Below are positions 37,783 to 46,677 of a DNA stretch of 64,000 nt, piece by piece. Origin of the DNA: Pseudomonas viridiflava (lineage in GTDB: Bacteria > Pseudomonadota > Gammaproteobacteria > Pseudomonadales > Pseudomonadaceae). The number at the start of each line of letters is the position of its first letter. Position 1 is the first letter of the stretch. The DNA is taken from contig NZ_UPSE01000154.1 of the NCBI RefSeq assembly GCF_900573885.1, positions 62,001-126,000 of the forward strand, written 5' to 3'. A program made the position numbers and the translations under genes. The notes below the pieces were generated by a model that did no database searches, was not told the DNA's origin, and saw only the letters and a list, made by a program, of their open reading frames with translations.

Positions 37783-39911
37783 GGCGACGCCTCAACCGGC
37801 GGCGTCAGCCAGGCGAGCAGTGCATCGAACGCCAACGGGCGGCTGAACAGATAGCCCTGAATCAGATCGCAGTCATTGGCGCGCAGAAATTCCAGTTGTT
37901 CCTCCGACTCAACGCCCTCGGCCACCACCCTTAGTTGCAGCTTGTGCGCCATGGCAATAATTGCCGAGGTGATGGCCATGTCGTTGGGTTGCGCCGGAAT
38001 TTCGCGGATAAACGAGCGGTCCACTTTGAGGCTGTTGACCGGTAGCTTGCGCAGGTACGCCAGCGAGGAATAGCCGCTGCCGAAATCGTCGATGGAAATT
38101 TTCACCCCAAGACGGCGAATTTCTTCGAGGATCTCCACCGCTGTGTTGAGGTTATTCATCAGCGCGTTTTCAGTGACTTCCATCACCAGCCCCGCCGAGT
38201 CGAGGCCGGTGCGCGTCAGGATCTTTTCGATGGCGGCGGGCAGGGCGCGGTTCGACAGGTTTAACGCCGAGCAGTTGAACGCCACCCGCAACTCGGGAAA
38301 CCCGGCCTCGCGCAGCGCCATCAAATCGCGGCAGGCGCGCTCGGCGACCCACAAATCCAGCTCAACGATAAAACCGTGTTGCTCGGCCAAGGGCGCGAAC
38401 ACCTCCGGGCTGATGGCGCCTCGCTCCGGATGATTCCAGCGAGCCAGCGCTTCCAGGCTCATTACCTGGCCGGTCTCGCTGGACACAATCGGCTGATAGT
38501 GAACATGCAAGCCGTCCTCATTCAGAGCGCGACGCAGATCCTGTTCTAGCCGCAGGTCCATATGGGCGCGGCGCTCAAGGTCGGGGCTGAAGCGCAGGCT
38601 GCGATTGCGGCCGTTCTGCTTGCAGTAACCCACGGCCAGACCGGCGTGCTTGAACAGGGCGTCGTAGCTCTGGCTGTCTAACGGGAAGACGCTCAGGCCA
38701 ACGCTGGCGGTTTGGGTGAGCTGCCCGCACGCCAGACTGAACGGCGTTTGCAATTGATCGACGATGCGGCTGGCGAGCTGCTCGGCCTGGTAACCATGCT
38801 CTACGCGGGCGAGTACGCAGAACTCATCGCCGGAGAACCGCGCCAGCACATCTTCGCCGCCCAATGCCGAGCGGATGCGTTGCGCGACCAACTGCAACAG
38901 GTGGTCGCCGCTGGCGTGGCCGAGGCTGTCATTGATGCGCTTGAAATTGTCCAGATCGATAAACAGCAGCGCCCAACGCTCTTGCGGTTCGACGGCGCTC
39001 AGTGCGCGGTTGGCCAATTGGGTAAAGGCGCGGCCGTTGAACAGGTTGGTCAGCGGGTCGTATTGCGTAACGGCGTTCAGTTGCTGCGCCACATGACGCA
39101 GCTTGGCGTGCTGTTCGCGCAGGCGCTGATCGGCCCAGCTGGCGCCGATTCCGGCGATGATGATCATCAGCGCGATCAAGCCGATCGATACAGCCAGAAC
39201 GCTCTGCTCGCCAGTATCGGCCACCGGACGCAATACGTGGTGATAAAGATCGGACGGCACCGCCAGCGTCATCGCCGCCATTCCGGTGAAATGCATCGAA
39301 GCAATCGCGCCGCCCATCACCAGGCTTGCCAGAATTCGCAGCCAGTGGGCCCGCTCGCCGGTTTTGCCGCGGAAATAAAAGGCCAGAATCACCGCCGCCA
39401 GCGAGGCGCCGATGGCGATCAGAATCGAGACGGTAAACAAGGTGGGGTCGTAATAAAGCGTGGCGGCAGACTCGATGGCCGCCATGCCGCTGTAATGCAT
39501 GGTGGCAATGCCGACACCCGCTGTGACCGCTGCCGCTACGTACTGCCACGCCACCAGGCGTTTACGGCTGATCACCCACATCACGGCGTACGACACCGCA
39601 ATGGCAATGAGCAAAGAGAGCAGGGTGATGTGGAAGTTGTAGCCGATGTGCAGCGGTGCGTTGAACGACAACATGGCGATGAAGTGCATCGACCATATAC
39701 CGCCACCCAGGGCGAAAGCGCCGATCCAGCGCCACAGCTCACGGCCGGCCATGGTGTGACTGCTGCTGACACGATTGGCCATCGCCAGCGCTGTAAAGCC
39801 GGCGGCACTGGCGACAAGGTAAGCGAGCAGCACCAGGCTGGGATCGTGGCGGCAATCGAGGATGGCCGTCTGGTTGGCCGGCATGTCAGCGATGAAGTGC
39901 AGCAGTGACAT
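37767..39911 (-). CDS. MHYT-GGDEF-EAL cyclic-di-GMP protein
   Basis: A 714-residue membrane protein. Residues 1-250 contain the MHYT sensor with repeated Met-His-Tyr/Phe motifs (WSMHFIAM, ATMHYSGMAA, ASMHFTGMAA) thought to bind copper, O2, CO or NO. The GGDEF domain (about 290-440) has SGDEF instead of GGDEF and lacks the RxxD inhibitory site. The EAL domain (450-705) keeps EALAR, NCSALN, EVTENAL, DDFGSGYSS, the VDRSFI Asp and EGVES. It is therefore probably a phosphodiesterase, possibly bifunctional like MucR. GGAG six bases before the ATG at 39911 fixes the start. Confidence 0.93.
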   Translation of the reverse strand: MSLLHFIADMPANQTAILDCRHDPSLVLLAYLVASAAGFTALAMANRVSSSHTMAGRELWRWIGAFALGGGIWSMHFIAMLSFNAPLHIGYNFHITLLSLLIAIAVSYAVMWVISRKRLVAWQYVAAAVTAGVGIATMHYSGMAAIESAATLYYDPTLFTVSILIAIGASLAAVILAFYFRGKTGERAHWLRILASLVMGGAIASMHFTGMAAMTLAVPSDLYHHVLRPVADTGEQSVLAVSIGLIALMIIIAGIGASWADQRLREQHAKLRHVAQQLNAVTQYDPLTNLFNGRAFTQLANRALSAVEPQERWALLFIDLDNFKRINDSLGHASGDHLLQLVAQRIRSALGGEDVLARFSGDEFCVLARVEHGYQAEQLASRIVDQLQTPFSLACGQLTQTASVGLSVFPLDSQSYDALFKHAGLAVGYCKQNGRNRSLRFSPDLERRAHMDLRLEQDLRRALNEDGLHVHYQPIVSSETGQVMSLEALARWNHPERGAISPEVFAPLAEQHGFIVELDLWVAERACRDLMALREAGFPELRVAFNCSALNLSNRALPAAIEKILTRTGLDSAGLVMEVTENALMNNLNTAVEILEEIRRLGVKISIDDFGSGYSSLAYLRKLPVNSLKVDRSFIREIPAQPNDMAITSAIIAMAHKLQLRVVAEGVESEEQLEFLRANDCDLIQGYLFSRPLAFDALLAWLTPPVEASPQLSA

Positions 39912-40053
39912 CACAAGCTCCAACCCGGTTTTATTCTTACGGCCATCAATGATGGCTCATTGCCAGTTTTGCCATGTTAATGGCCCCCAGGCCGCGACGC
40001 TATGCTTTTGGTCGCTTGGCACCCCAGTGCCGTTTTTGGGTCTGTCCGTTGCG

Positions 40054-40524
40054 CTAGCCACACAGGTAAGTGCCCGTTCCCACCGCCACCAGCGTGCCGT
40101 CGTCAGCGTGCAGTTCCGAGCGTACCACCGCCACTTTGTTGCCGGAGCGCAGCAGCACGGCCTTGGCGACGAAGTGCTCGCCACGGCCGGGGCGCAGGTA
40201 GTCCACGCGCAGGTCAATGGTGCCCAGTTTCGACAACCGCGCCATTCGCTCACTGCTACTCAGATTCTGATGCCGCTCAAACGCGCCGATCAACGCCATG
40301 GCGCCGCCCGTGACATCCAGCAGGGCGGAAATTACCCCGCCGTGAAGAATGCCGTGGACGAAGTTGCCCACCAGCCCCGGCTGCATCGGCAGCGACATCA
40401 GCACCTGTTCGGTGGAGAGCTCGTCGATTTGAATTCCCAGCATCTGGTTAAACGGAATGCGCTCAAAGAAGCTCTGAACCGCTTGCTTCAGCTCCGGGGT
40501 AAGTTCGAACGTTTGCTCGGGCAT
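40054..40524 (-). CDS. PaaI-type hotdog thioesterase
   Basis: A 156-residue hotdog-fold protein of the 4HBT/PaaI type. The catalytic segment GNFVHGILHGGVISALLD is at about residues 53-70, with the Asp at its end, and DLRVDYLRPGRGE gives the long central strand. It should hydrolyse acyl- or aryl-CoA esters; substrate unknown. It is not in an obvious operon: 75 bases separate it from pilE, on the same strand. Confidence 0.88.
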   Translation of the reverse strand: MPEQTFELTPELKQAVQSFFERIPFNQMLGIQIDELSTEQVLMSLPMQPGLVGNFVHGILHGGVISALLDVTGGAMALIGAFERHQNLSSSERMARLSKLGTIDLRVDYLRPGRGEHFVAKAVLLRSGNKVAVVRSELHADDGTLVAVGTGTYLCG

Positions 40525-40599
40525 GGGATTGTCGCTCTGGTATCGAGTTGCTTAGCCTGCCGCAAGCGGGCGGTGGGCGCCATCTCTGGCTTGCCGGCC

Positions 40600-41049
40600 T
40601 TATTTCCAGCATTCGCGCGGGCCGGCGGTTCCGGTTGCGCCGGTGGTTCCTGCGCCGTTGAGCAATAGCGAAGCACAGGCGACATCTGCCTGCTGCGCGC
40701 CAACCGGTTCGGCTTGTAACAGATAGCCACCATCCCCCGGTGAAACCAGCAGACGGTACAACCCGCTGGCGCTGAATACTGCGTTGCCGTCCGCGTGGGG
40801 CATCTGCAGCTCATTGATCAATTGCGCCGCGGTGATATAGCGCTGGTTCTGGCTGTAGTAACGGGCCTGGCGGGCGGCGGCGTCGACCAGCAGCGCCTGC
40901 GCTTCGGTTCGGTTGGCCCGCAACACGTATTGCCGGTACTGCGTAACGGCCAGCCCCGACAGCACGCCGATAATAGTCAGCACCACCAGCAGCTCCAGCA
41001 AACTGAAGCCCGCGGTGCCGGGCCAACGGGGGCGGTTATGGCGTGACAT
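40600..41049 (-). CDS. pilE: Type IV minor pilin PilE
   Basis: A 149-residue prepilin. The leader ends at G14 before FSLLELLVVLTIIGVL, with Glu at +5 of the mature protein, followed by an alpha-helix and a globular domain with two late cysteines (DVACAS, RECWK) that may form the D-loop disulphide. It matches PilE of the P. aeruginosa minor-pilin set and is last in the fimU-pilV-pilW-pilX-pilY1-pilE order. Its start overlaps the end of pilY1 by 14 bases. Confidence 0.9.
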   Translation of the reverse strand: MSRHNRPRWPGTAGFSLLELLVVLTIIGVLSGLAVTQYRQYVLRANRTEAQALLVDAAARQARYYSQNQRYITAAQLINELQMPHADGNAVFSASGLYRLLVSPGDGGYLLQAEPVGAQQADVACASLLLNGAGTTGATGTAGPRECWK

Positions 41050-43039
41050 CGGTGATCACCCTCCAGCTTTGCCGCCCGTTTGCTCTTGGCCCGAGAGAGA
41101 CCGGAGCGCAGCCGTTGTCGCCAACCAGGCAGGGTGTACCGCTAACGGGGTCGGCAACGATATGCACGTTATCGCCCACGCTGATGCCTGTTGGCGGCAC
41201 TCCGTCGACCAGGTCCGTTTCGTCCACCCGGCCATCGCCGTTTACATCGAATACCGGAAACGCCGCGCTGCCACCCGTGCGCGGATCAATCGCGTACAGG
41301 CGTCTTGCGACATCGTGCTGGCAGGGCAAGGCAGACGGGATACGCGTATGAACAAACAACAGCTCGCCGCGTTTCAGTGGTGACTGAAACAGCCGCTCGC
41401 CCGCCGCGCCTGCGCCTGCCGGCTGCAGGTCGATATACCAGCCACGTTTGCCCAACGGCGCATGCTCCGGCATCTGCCAGGCAATGGCGGTGTTGGTCAG
41501 GTGCAGTGGCTGGGCTATGCGCTGTTCCTGCAGTTCGTTGAAGCGCGCGTTGTCGGCGCCGCCTGTTTGCTGGCCTGCGGTCTGGCGGTCCCAAATGGCG
41601 TACAGGCTTTGCTGGTTCGAATTTGCAGCCAGATGGTTCTGGCCGGTGCCGAACACAATCAGGTAACCCAACCCGGACGGATGGCGGACAACCGCCGGCG
41701 CGAGGGTGATCGCCTGAGGCTCTTCGCTGCCTTCGCGAGTCGGGGCTGTGAACAGCGGATTACCGGCAAACGACAGCCGGAAATTATTGGCACTCACCGT
41801 GGCCGGAGGTTGTGGAATTTGCAGGCTGTTATGACTGGTATCGAAGAGGTCGAAACGCCAGAGATTTCCTAGACTGTCGCCAGCGTAGGCGTAATCGGCG
41901 TTGCCATCGCTGTTGACGTCCGTCACCAGCGGCATCGCCAGGCCGGCCGCGGGTTGGCTGGTGGCGATGCGGCGAATGAGCGCTCCGCTGCGAATATCAA
42001 GAATCAGCAGCGCTGCAGTGGCGTCAGGCGCATCGATGCCATTGCCGAGCAGAACCGCCCATTGGCCGGTGTGCAGCCGGGCAATGGTCGGCGCGGCCAG
42101 CAGGTAGCCGAGCGTCGGGTCATTGCTGGCGCTGTATTCCCAGAGCTGCACGATGTTATCCGGGTCGCTGACATCCAGAGCCAGCAGCCCGCGACCACCT
42201 GCGCCCATGCTGATTAACAGGACCGTGTGCCAGGCGCCATCGTAGAACACGTCCTGGCTCACCAGCGGGCCATCAACCAGGTAGCGATGGGGTTCACGGA
42301 CTCCCTTGGCGTAGCGGGGTGATGTCAGCGCAGAGAGCTTGTGCAGAACGGTGGAGGGGATGACGGCCAGCCGTTCTTCGCCGGTTGCGGCATCGAACAC
42401 GTGCAGCCTGCCGTCATTGGCAGACAGGTAAAGCTGAGCGCGGCGCGGTCTGGCTTGATAGGCGGCATAGGCGCCCGCAGGGCCGTCGTACTGCTCCATT
42501 ACGTTGGCCTGGCGGTCGGGCGCCGCGATCAGCAGCGGCGCTGAGTTGATCACGTCGCCCAATTTCGGAAGGTTTTGGCGAAGCAGTAGGCAGCCTTCCA
42601 GGTCGGCACAGGATTCGCCATTGAGCAGCGCCACGCGAGCCGTTCCATAACCGTCGAAGGCGCCGTGCGCATCGGTATTCAGAACCGCGCGCTGGGTTTC
42701 GTCGAGTTCCGCCCAGCGAAAGTCCTTTAACCCTGGCGAACCGAAACCGCTCGCTAAGCGAAGCTGTCGTCGTCGCGTTAGCTGTTCGCTTGCACGCCAC
42801 GACGTCATGGTTTTTCCGTCCGCCGTCAGCCGTTCTTTTGTCAGCTCTGCGGACCAGTCTGCCGGATCGGTTTGCGTCCAGTAGCGCACGCCAGGCTCCG
42901 ACGGGCTCACAGTACTGATGGGCATGACAGGGCGGGCGCACAGGCGAGACGGGAAGTAGTCATCGCCGCGCTCCGCCGCCAGTGCCAACGGTGCAAGCCA
43001 GGCTAAAGCCAGCGCGAACAATCGCTCGTTGGCGCTCAT
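41036..43039 (-). CDS. pilY1: Short PilY1-type pilus tip/adhesin protein
   Basis: A 667-residue protein with a signal peptide and the C-terminal beta-propeller domain of PilY1 (Neisseria PilC family): GDVINSAPLLI, YLSANDGRLHVFDAATGEE, VDGPLVSQDVFYDG and VTDVNSDGNADYAYAGDSLG. A calcium-site motif DVNGDGRVDETD lies near residue 612. P. aeruginosa PilY1 is about 1160 residues and has an N-terminal von Willebrand A domain; that half is absent here. It acts in pilus assembly and retraction control. The start ATGA overlaps the pilX stop. Confidence 0.88.
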   Translation of the reverse strand: MSANERLFALALAWLAPLALAAERGDDYFPSRLCARPVMPISTVSPSEPGVRYWTQTDPADWSAELTKERLTADGKTMTSWRASEQLTRRRQLRLASGFGSPGLKDFRWAELDETQRAVLNTDAHGAFDGYGTARVALLNGESCADLEGCLLLRQNLPKLGDVINSAPLLIAAPDRQANVMEQYDGPAGAYAAYQARPRRAQLYLSANDGRLHVFDAATGEERLAVIPSTVLHKLSALTSPRYAKGVREPHRYLVDGPLVSQDVFYDGAWHTVLLISMGAGGRGLLALDVSDPDNIVQLWEYSASNDPTLGYLLAAPTIARLHTGQWAVLLGNGIDAPDATAALLILDIRSGALIRRIATSQPAAGLAMPLVTDVNSDGNADYAYAGDSLGNLWRFDLFDTSHNSLQIPQPPATVSANNFRLSFAGNPLFTAPTREGSEEPQAITLAPAVVRHPSGLGYLIVFGTGQNHLAANSNQQSLYAIWDRQTAGQQTGGADNARFNELQEQRIAQPLHLTNTAIAWQMPEHAPLGKRGWYIDLQPAGAGAAGERLFQSPLKRGELLFVHTRIPSALPCQHDVARRLYAIDPRTGGSAAFPVFDVNGDGRVDETDLVDGVPPTGISVGDNVHIVADPVSGTPCLVGDNGCAPVSLGPRANGRQSWRVITDVTP

Positions 43040-43584
43040 GGCCGGTCCCTCGCAAAGGTGCGCGCCACCACGGAACGCAGGCACAGGGCCGCCACCGCGC
43101 AGCTGTTATGGGTGGGCAGGGCGGCTGAAACCAGATGCGGGAAAAATGCCTGGCTGCTGACCTCGTAGTAAACCGTGCCGCCTGCTTTCGCCGCCTCACC
43201 ATAGGCTGCGTCGCCGGACTGCGCGCTTGCGGAGGGAATAAGCCGGATATACCACCGTGCTATGGCACCCGTGCCGGGCGCACCGAACTCACCGGGGTAC
43301 GGCGTGGCACTGTTGAAATCGACGCCGTTGTGGCTGGCAAAGCCCTGAAAACAGAGCGGCGTACCACAGGGCTCCAGTGGGCGCGTGGCGAGAGCCAGAT
43401 GGCGTTCCGCTTCCCGCAGTCCTGCCTCGGCGGCATTCAGCAGGCGTTGCTGCTCGGTATCGCGTGCCAGTGTGCGGGTTTCCATGGCGATGTCTTGCAC
43501 GCCGGATATCGCCAGCGCCGTCACCACCGTCAGAAGAACCAGTGTCACGAGCAGCACGCTTCCTTGTTCGCGGGAATGGCTCAT
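43036..43584 (-). CDS. pilX: Minor pilin PilX
   Basis: A 182-residue prepilin-like protein. The leader ends at G8, then SVLLVTLVLLTVVTALAI. The conserved PilX segment TLARDTEQQRLLNAAEAGLREAE follows. The mature residue 5 is Val, not Glu, as in GspK-type tip pseudopilins. It lies between pilW and pilY1 with four-base overlaps on both sides, the standard minor-pilin order. Confidence 0.88.
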   Translation of the reverse strand: MSHSREQGSVLLVTLVLLTVVTALAISGVQDIAMETRTLARDTEQQRLLNAAEAGLREAERHLALATRPLEPCGTPLCFQGFASHNGVDFNSATPYPGEFGAPGTGAIARWYIRLIPSASAQSGDAAYGEAAKAGGTVYYEVSSQAFFPHLVSAALPTHNSCAVAALCLRSVVARTFARDRP

Positions 43585-44357
43585 GGCACTGCGTTCCTGA
43601 GCGCCGTGGTGCCTTTTACGACCTGATAAAGCCGCAGCGTTGGCGTGGCGGGAAAGTCTTTGTCGTACCAGTAACGCCAGGCCAGGGCATTGCTGGCTGC
43701 GGTCCCGCTGGGTATGGCAGCGCTTATCAGTGCCGAGTAGCGAACGCTACGGATGAAATCGCTCTGTGCAGGCCTGGCGGTATAGGTCATGACGTTCAAC
43801 GAGCCTGGCATGCCAACGCCGAAGTCGAAGCGGGCGTCGGTGATGCCTTCGATGAGCGTTGCAGTGCCGTCTTTGCTGGTACAGAGCAATTGCTGGGTTG
43901 AATTGATGGATAGCTTTTCAACGTATGCCTCAACCGGTGCGGCATAGGGAATCGCCAGGCTCGCGATGTTGGCCGGCCGCCCGTTGCCGAGGCAATCGAG
44001 CTCTTGCCGGTCGCTCGGTTGGTAGCGGATGCACAGCGTTCTGGCATTGAGCGACACAATTACTTGCCCGGCGGCAAAGGCGCAGCCCGCGACACCCGAT
44101 TGAGTGTCATCAAGGGCTGGAAACGCGGCTTCTGGCAGTTGATCGGGACGGCGCTTGTGGCCGGTTTTCGCCAATTGCCGATCCAGCCACTGCAAGGTGA
44201 AGCGGGCGTTGTTCTGGTTGTCCGCCTGGGCGCGTTGGAAGAGGTAGCTGAGCTTGTTATCGATGACGATCTGCGCCGACGTCAGGGTCAGGAATGAACC
44301 GATCGCCAGCGCCACCAGCAACTCAACCAGTGAAATCCCTCGCTGTAGGTGTTTCAT
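43581..44357 (-). CDS. pilW: Minor pilin PilW
   Basis: A 258-residue prepilin. Leader MKHLQRG is cut before ISLVELLVALAIGSF with Glu at +5. The rest (NARFTLQWLDRQLAKTGH and a beta-rich globular domain with several Cys) matches PilW. The ATG at 44357 is preferred because it gives a short typical leader; a 33-residue upstream extension overlaps pilV and is not credible. Confidence 0.88.
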   Translation of the reverse strand: MKHLQRGISLVELLVALAIGSFLTLTSAQIVIDNKLSYLFQRAQADNQNNARFTLQWLDRQLAKTGHKRRPDQLPEAAFPALDDTQSGVAGCAFAAGQVIVSLNARTLCIRYQPSDRQELDCLGNGRPANIASLAIPYAAPVEAYVEKLSINSTQQLLCTSKDGTATLIEGITDARFDFGVGMPGSLNVMTYTARPAQSDFIRSVRYSALISAAIPSGTAASNALAWRYWYDKDFPATPTLRLYQVVKGTTALRNAVP

Positions 44358-44367
44358 CGGGTCGCTC

Positions 44368-44919
44368 CTACAGGTCGCTGCGCAGGCGGTGGTGGCAGAA
44401 CGACTCGGCGCTCGGGCAGTCGCCGTAAGCCCCTTTCCAGGCGACCTGAACTTCAATTACCGACCCGTTGCCGCCACAAATACCGGGCGCGGAGGCGCGG
44501 CAGACGTACGACGTGCCGCCAGGTAGATCGGCAGAGCCGGGTAGCAAGCTGGCGATGTCGTCCAGCCAGCAGGCCAGTTGTTCTGCGGGCTGACTGGGTG
44601 TGGTGCGGCAGGATGCTGCGCTCGCGGGCTCTGGCGCGCCGGCTTGCAGGTAACTCGACCATTGGCCGGGCGTTGCCCGGATGAGCTCGAGCAGCTCGCT
44701 GGCGAGCATGGCGGCCGTGGTTCGCTGCACGGCCTCGGTGGTGTAAGCCACCGCCCGGCTCTGCAGTGCAGCCATGCCCAGCATGCCGATGCCGATCAGC
44801 AGCGCTGTGATCAGCACTTCGACAAGGCTGAAGCCTGATGAAGACGCGTGAAAGTGAGGCGCTGCGGCGCTCGAAGGCGCGTTGCGACGTGGTGCGGAAA
44901 CCTTCCTTGGCGGGTTCAA
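44368..44919 (-). CDS. pilV: Minor pilin PilV
   Basis: A 183-residue prepilin with the cut site before FSLVEVLITALLIGIGMLG (Glu at +5) and the PilV block ALQSRAVAYTTEAVQRTTAAML. The leader is long (29 residues, Ala/Ser/Pro-rich); no internal start would give a shorter one, so it is kept. The following pilW begins 10 bases downstream. Confidence 0.85.
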   Translation of the reverse strand: MNPPRKVSAPRRNAPSSAAAPHFHASSSGFSLVEVLITALLIGIGMLGMAALQSRAVAYTTEAVQRTTAAMLASELLELIRATPGQWSSYLQAGAPEPASAASCRTTPSQPAEQLACWLDDIASLLPGSADLPGGTSYVCRASAPGICGGNGSVIEVQVAWKGAYGDCPSAESFCHHRLRSDL

Positions 44920-45103
44920 AATGGCTCTCCCTGTGCCGATGTGAATCGAGTACTTGCTCCTTGCCGCACCAGAACGGATTCAGCGTTGGCGGGCGTATGG
45001 ATTGTTTTGCTTAACGGCGGGAGGGAGATGCCGGCTCGTTGAATTTCATCCGTAGGATTGGTCGCGGTGCACGCTCAGCATTTAGGTGACCGTGGCGTGA
45101 TCA

Positions 45104-45631
45104 TCAACACAGCCCGCTGTGGCTCTGCCCGGATTCCAGGCCGGCGGCGTAGCGCACCCGACCTTGTCTGTTGATCACCAATTGCCAGACAACCCTGTTT
45201 TCGGCCGAGCACTGAATAAAGCGGCCGTTACTGGTGGCAGTCGTGCCATTGGCTTGGTAAAGGATCGATTGGCTCGACGCGCCTGTTCCCGCCCAGCGCA
45301 ATCTGCCGCGTGCGTGCGCAAGCCCGGGTTGGCGGGTGTAGGCGAGCGTGGTCCCAAGCACCGCGTCGCGTATCAGCCAGCCTTCGTGCCATGCGTGGTC
45401 GCAGAGCGTGCCGTTGCTTGAACCGCAAAGCTCTACGCGCCGCATCAGGCTGATCGCTTCGCTTCGCGTGGTTTTCAGGTGGGATTGCAGGCTGTGGCGC
45501 AGGTTTTCCTGGCGATTGTTCTGAACGTACTGGGCGAGGTTGGGAAGGGCGAGGGTGCTGACGATGGCCAGAAGGCACAAGGTGATCAGCAGTTCATTCA
45601 GGGAAAAACCACGGGCGTGGATAGGCTGCAT
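45104..45631 (-). CDS. fimT: Minor pilin FimT/FimU (GspH type)
   Basis: A 175-residue GspH/FimT-domain prepilin. Leader MQPIHARG precedes FSLNELLITLCLLAIVST with Glu at +5, then ARSEAI-like TTRSEAISLMRRVELCGSSNG. An ATG at 45652 would add seven residues; AAGGA spacing fits 45631 acceptably. It is first in the minor-pilin group. FimU and FimT cannot be separated by eye; position favours FimU. The 184 bases to pilV hold no gene. Confidence 0.82.
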   Translation of the reverse strand: MQPIHARGFSLNELLITLCLLAIVSTLALPNLAQYVQNNRQENLRHSLQSHLKTTRSEAISLMRRVELCGSSNGTLCDHAWHEGWLIRDAVLGTTLAYTRQPGLAHARGRLRWAGTGASSQSILYQANGTTATSNGRFIQCSAENRVVWQLVINRQGRVRYAAGLESGQSHSGLC

Positions 45632-45693
45632 AGCGAAACGTCCTTGTTTCAATCGGCCGTCCTGGCCGTTTTTTTAAGAAGTGAAGCGCGGCA

Positions 45694-46359
45694 TCACTGG
45701 GCGCTGGTGCTCAGCTCCAGAACCCGGTCCACCAGCTTGTTGATGCCTGACGCGGCTTCGCTGATGGATTGCGCACGCATGTAGGCCGGCGTGGTTACCA
45801 ATTTGTACTGCGCGTCTTCGACGATATCGTCCACCGCGCATTCTTCATGCTGGGCACCCATGCCGGTCAACGCAGCGGCGGTATCGGCATCGTTGCCGAT
45901 GGTACATACCACGCCGGGTCCGAAGATTTTTGCCGCCATGCTCGGCGCGATGCAGATAAGGCCGACCGGTTTGTTCGCCGCGGCGAACGCTTGCGCCAGC
46001 GCGAGGACATCGGGCTGCACGGTCAGCTGCGCGCCATTGATAGCGAAGTCGGAGAGGTTTTTGGCAGCGCCGAAGCCGCCGGGCACGATAAGCGCGTCAA
46101 AGCTGTCGGCGCTCGCGTCACGAATATCCTTGATTTCGCCGCGCACGATGCGCGCCGCTTCCACCAACACGTTGCGCGATTCGGGCATTTCTTCGCCGGT
46201 GAGATGGTTAATCACATGGTGCTGGGCAATGTTCGGGGCAAAGCACTGAACCTCGACGCCGCGTTGGTCCAGACGCAGCAGGGTGATCACACTTTCGTAG
46301 ATTTCCGCGCCGTCGTAGACGCCGCAGCCCGAGAGAATTACAGCGACTTTTTTATGCAT
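45694..46359 (-). CDS. elbB: Isoprenoid biosynthesis protein ElbB (DJ-1/PfpI-like glyoxalase)
   Basis: A 221-residue member of the ElbB branch of the DJ-1/PfpI family. The opening KVAVILSGCGVYDGAEI, the nucleophile-elbow Cys in GLICIAPSMAAKI (near residue 135) and LIVPGGFGAAKNLSDFA support this. In E. coli ElbB (GlxIII-like) is linked by genetics to isoprenoid production and has weak glyoxalase activity. It is separate from the pilin operon ending just beside it. Confidence 0.92.
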   Translation of the reverse strand: MHKKVAVILSGCGVYDGAEIYESVITLLRLDQRGVEVQCFAPNIAQHHVINHLTGEEMPESRNVLVEAARIVRGEIKDIRDASADSFDALIVPGGFGAAKNLSDFAINGAQLTVQPDVLALAQAFAAANKPVGLICIAPSMAAKIFGPGVVCTIGNDADTAAALTGMGAQHEECAVDDIVEDAQYKLVTTPAYMRAQSISEAASGINKLVDRVLELSTSAQ

Positions 46360-46677
46360 GACGTTTCCCCGTTACTCGATGGGTCGGCCGTGTGTTCGGC
46401 CCTGTTGCGTGGCGGGGCGACACGAGCCGCGGCGCCAGTTGATCCTGAGCACCCTCGACCAGCCGCTACTGCCTGGCTGGTAGAAGTTTGGACCGCAGTT
46501 TGCCGGAAACGGCGTTATCAAATTGTCATTTTTGCAGCGCAGGGCCGACTTTCAGCGGCGTCTGTCGCTAAATGCCACCCGTCTTGTCACGTCCTGTCGC
46601 GGTGTACCCCCAGGCTCAGCGTTAGCATCCTTCAATGGCTGCGGAAGTGGCCGAATAAAAATAAGGATGGGTGAGCC
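46360..46677. other. 318-base divergent intergenic region
   Basis: Separates elbB and the sterol desaturase-family gene and must carry both promoters. AAGGATGGGTGAGCC directly precedes the plus-strand ATG and serves as its ribosome binding site. I see no repeat, RNA gene or credible coding frame. Confidence 0.5.
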
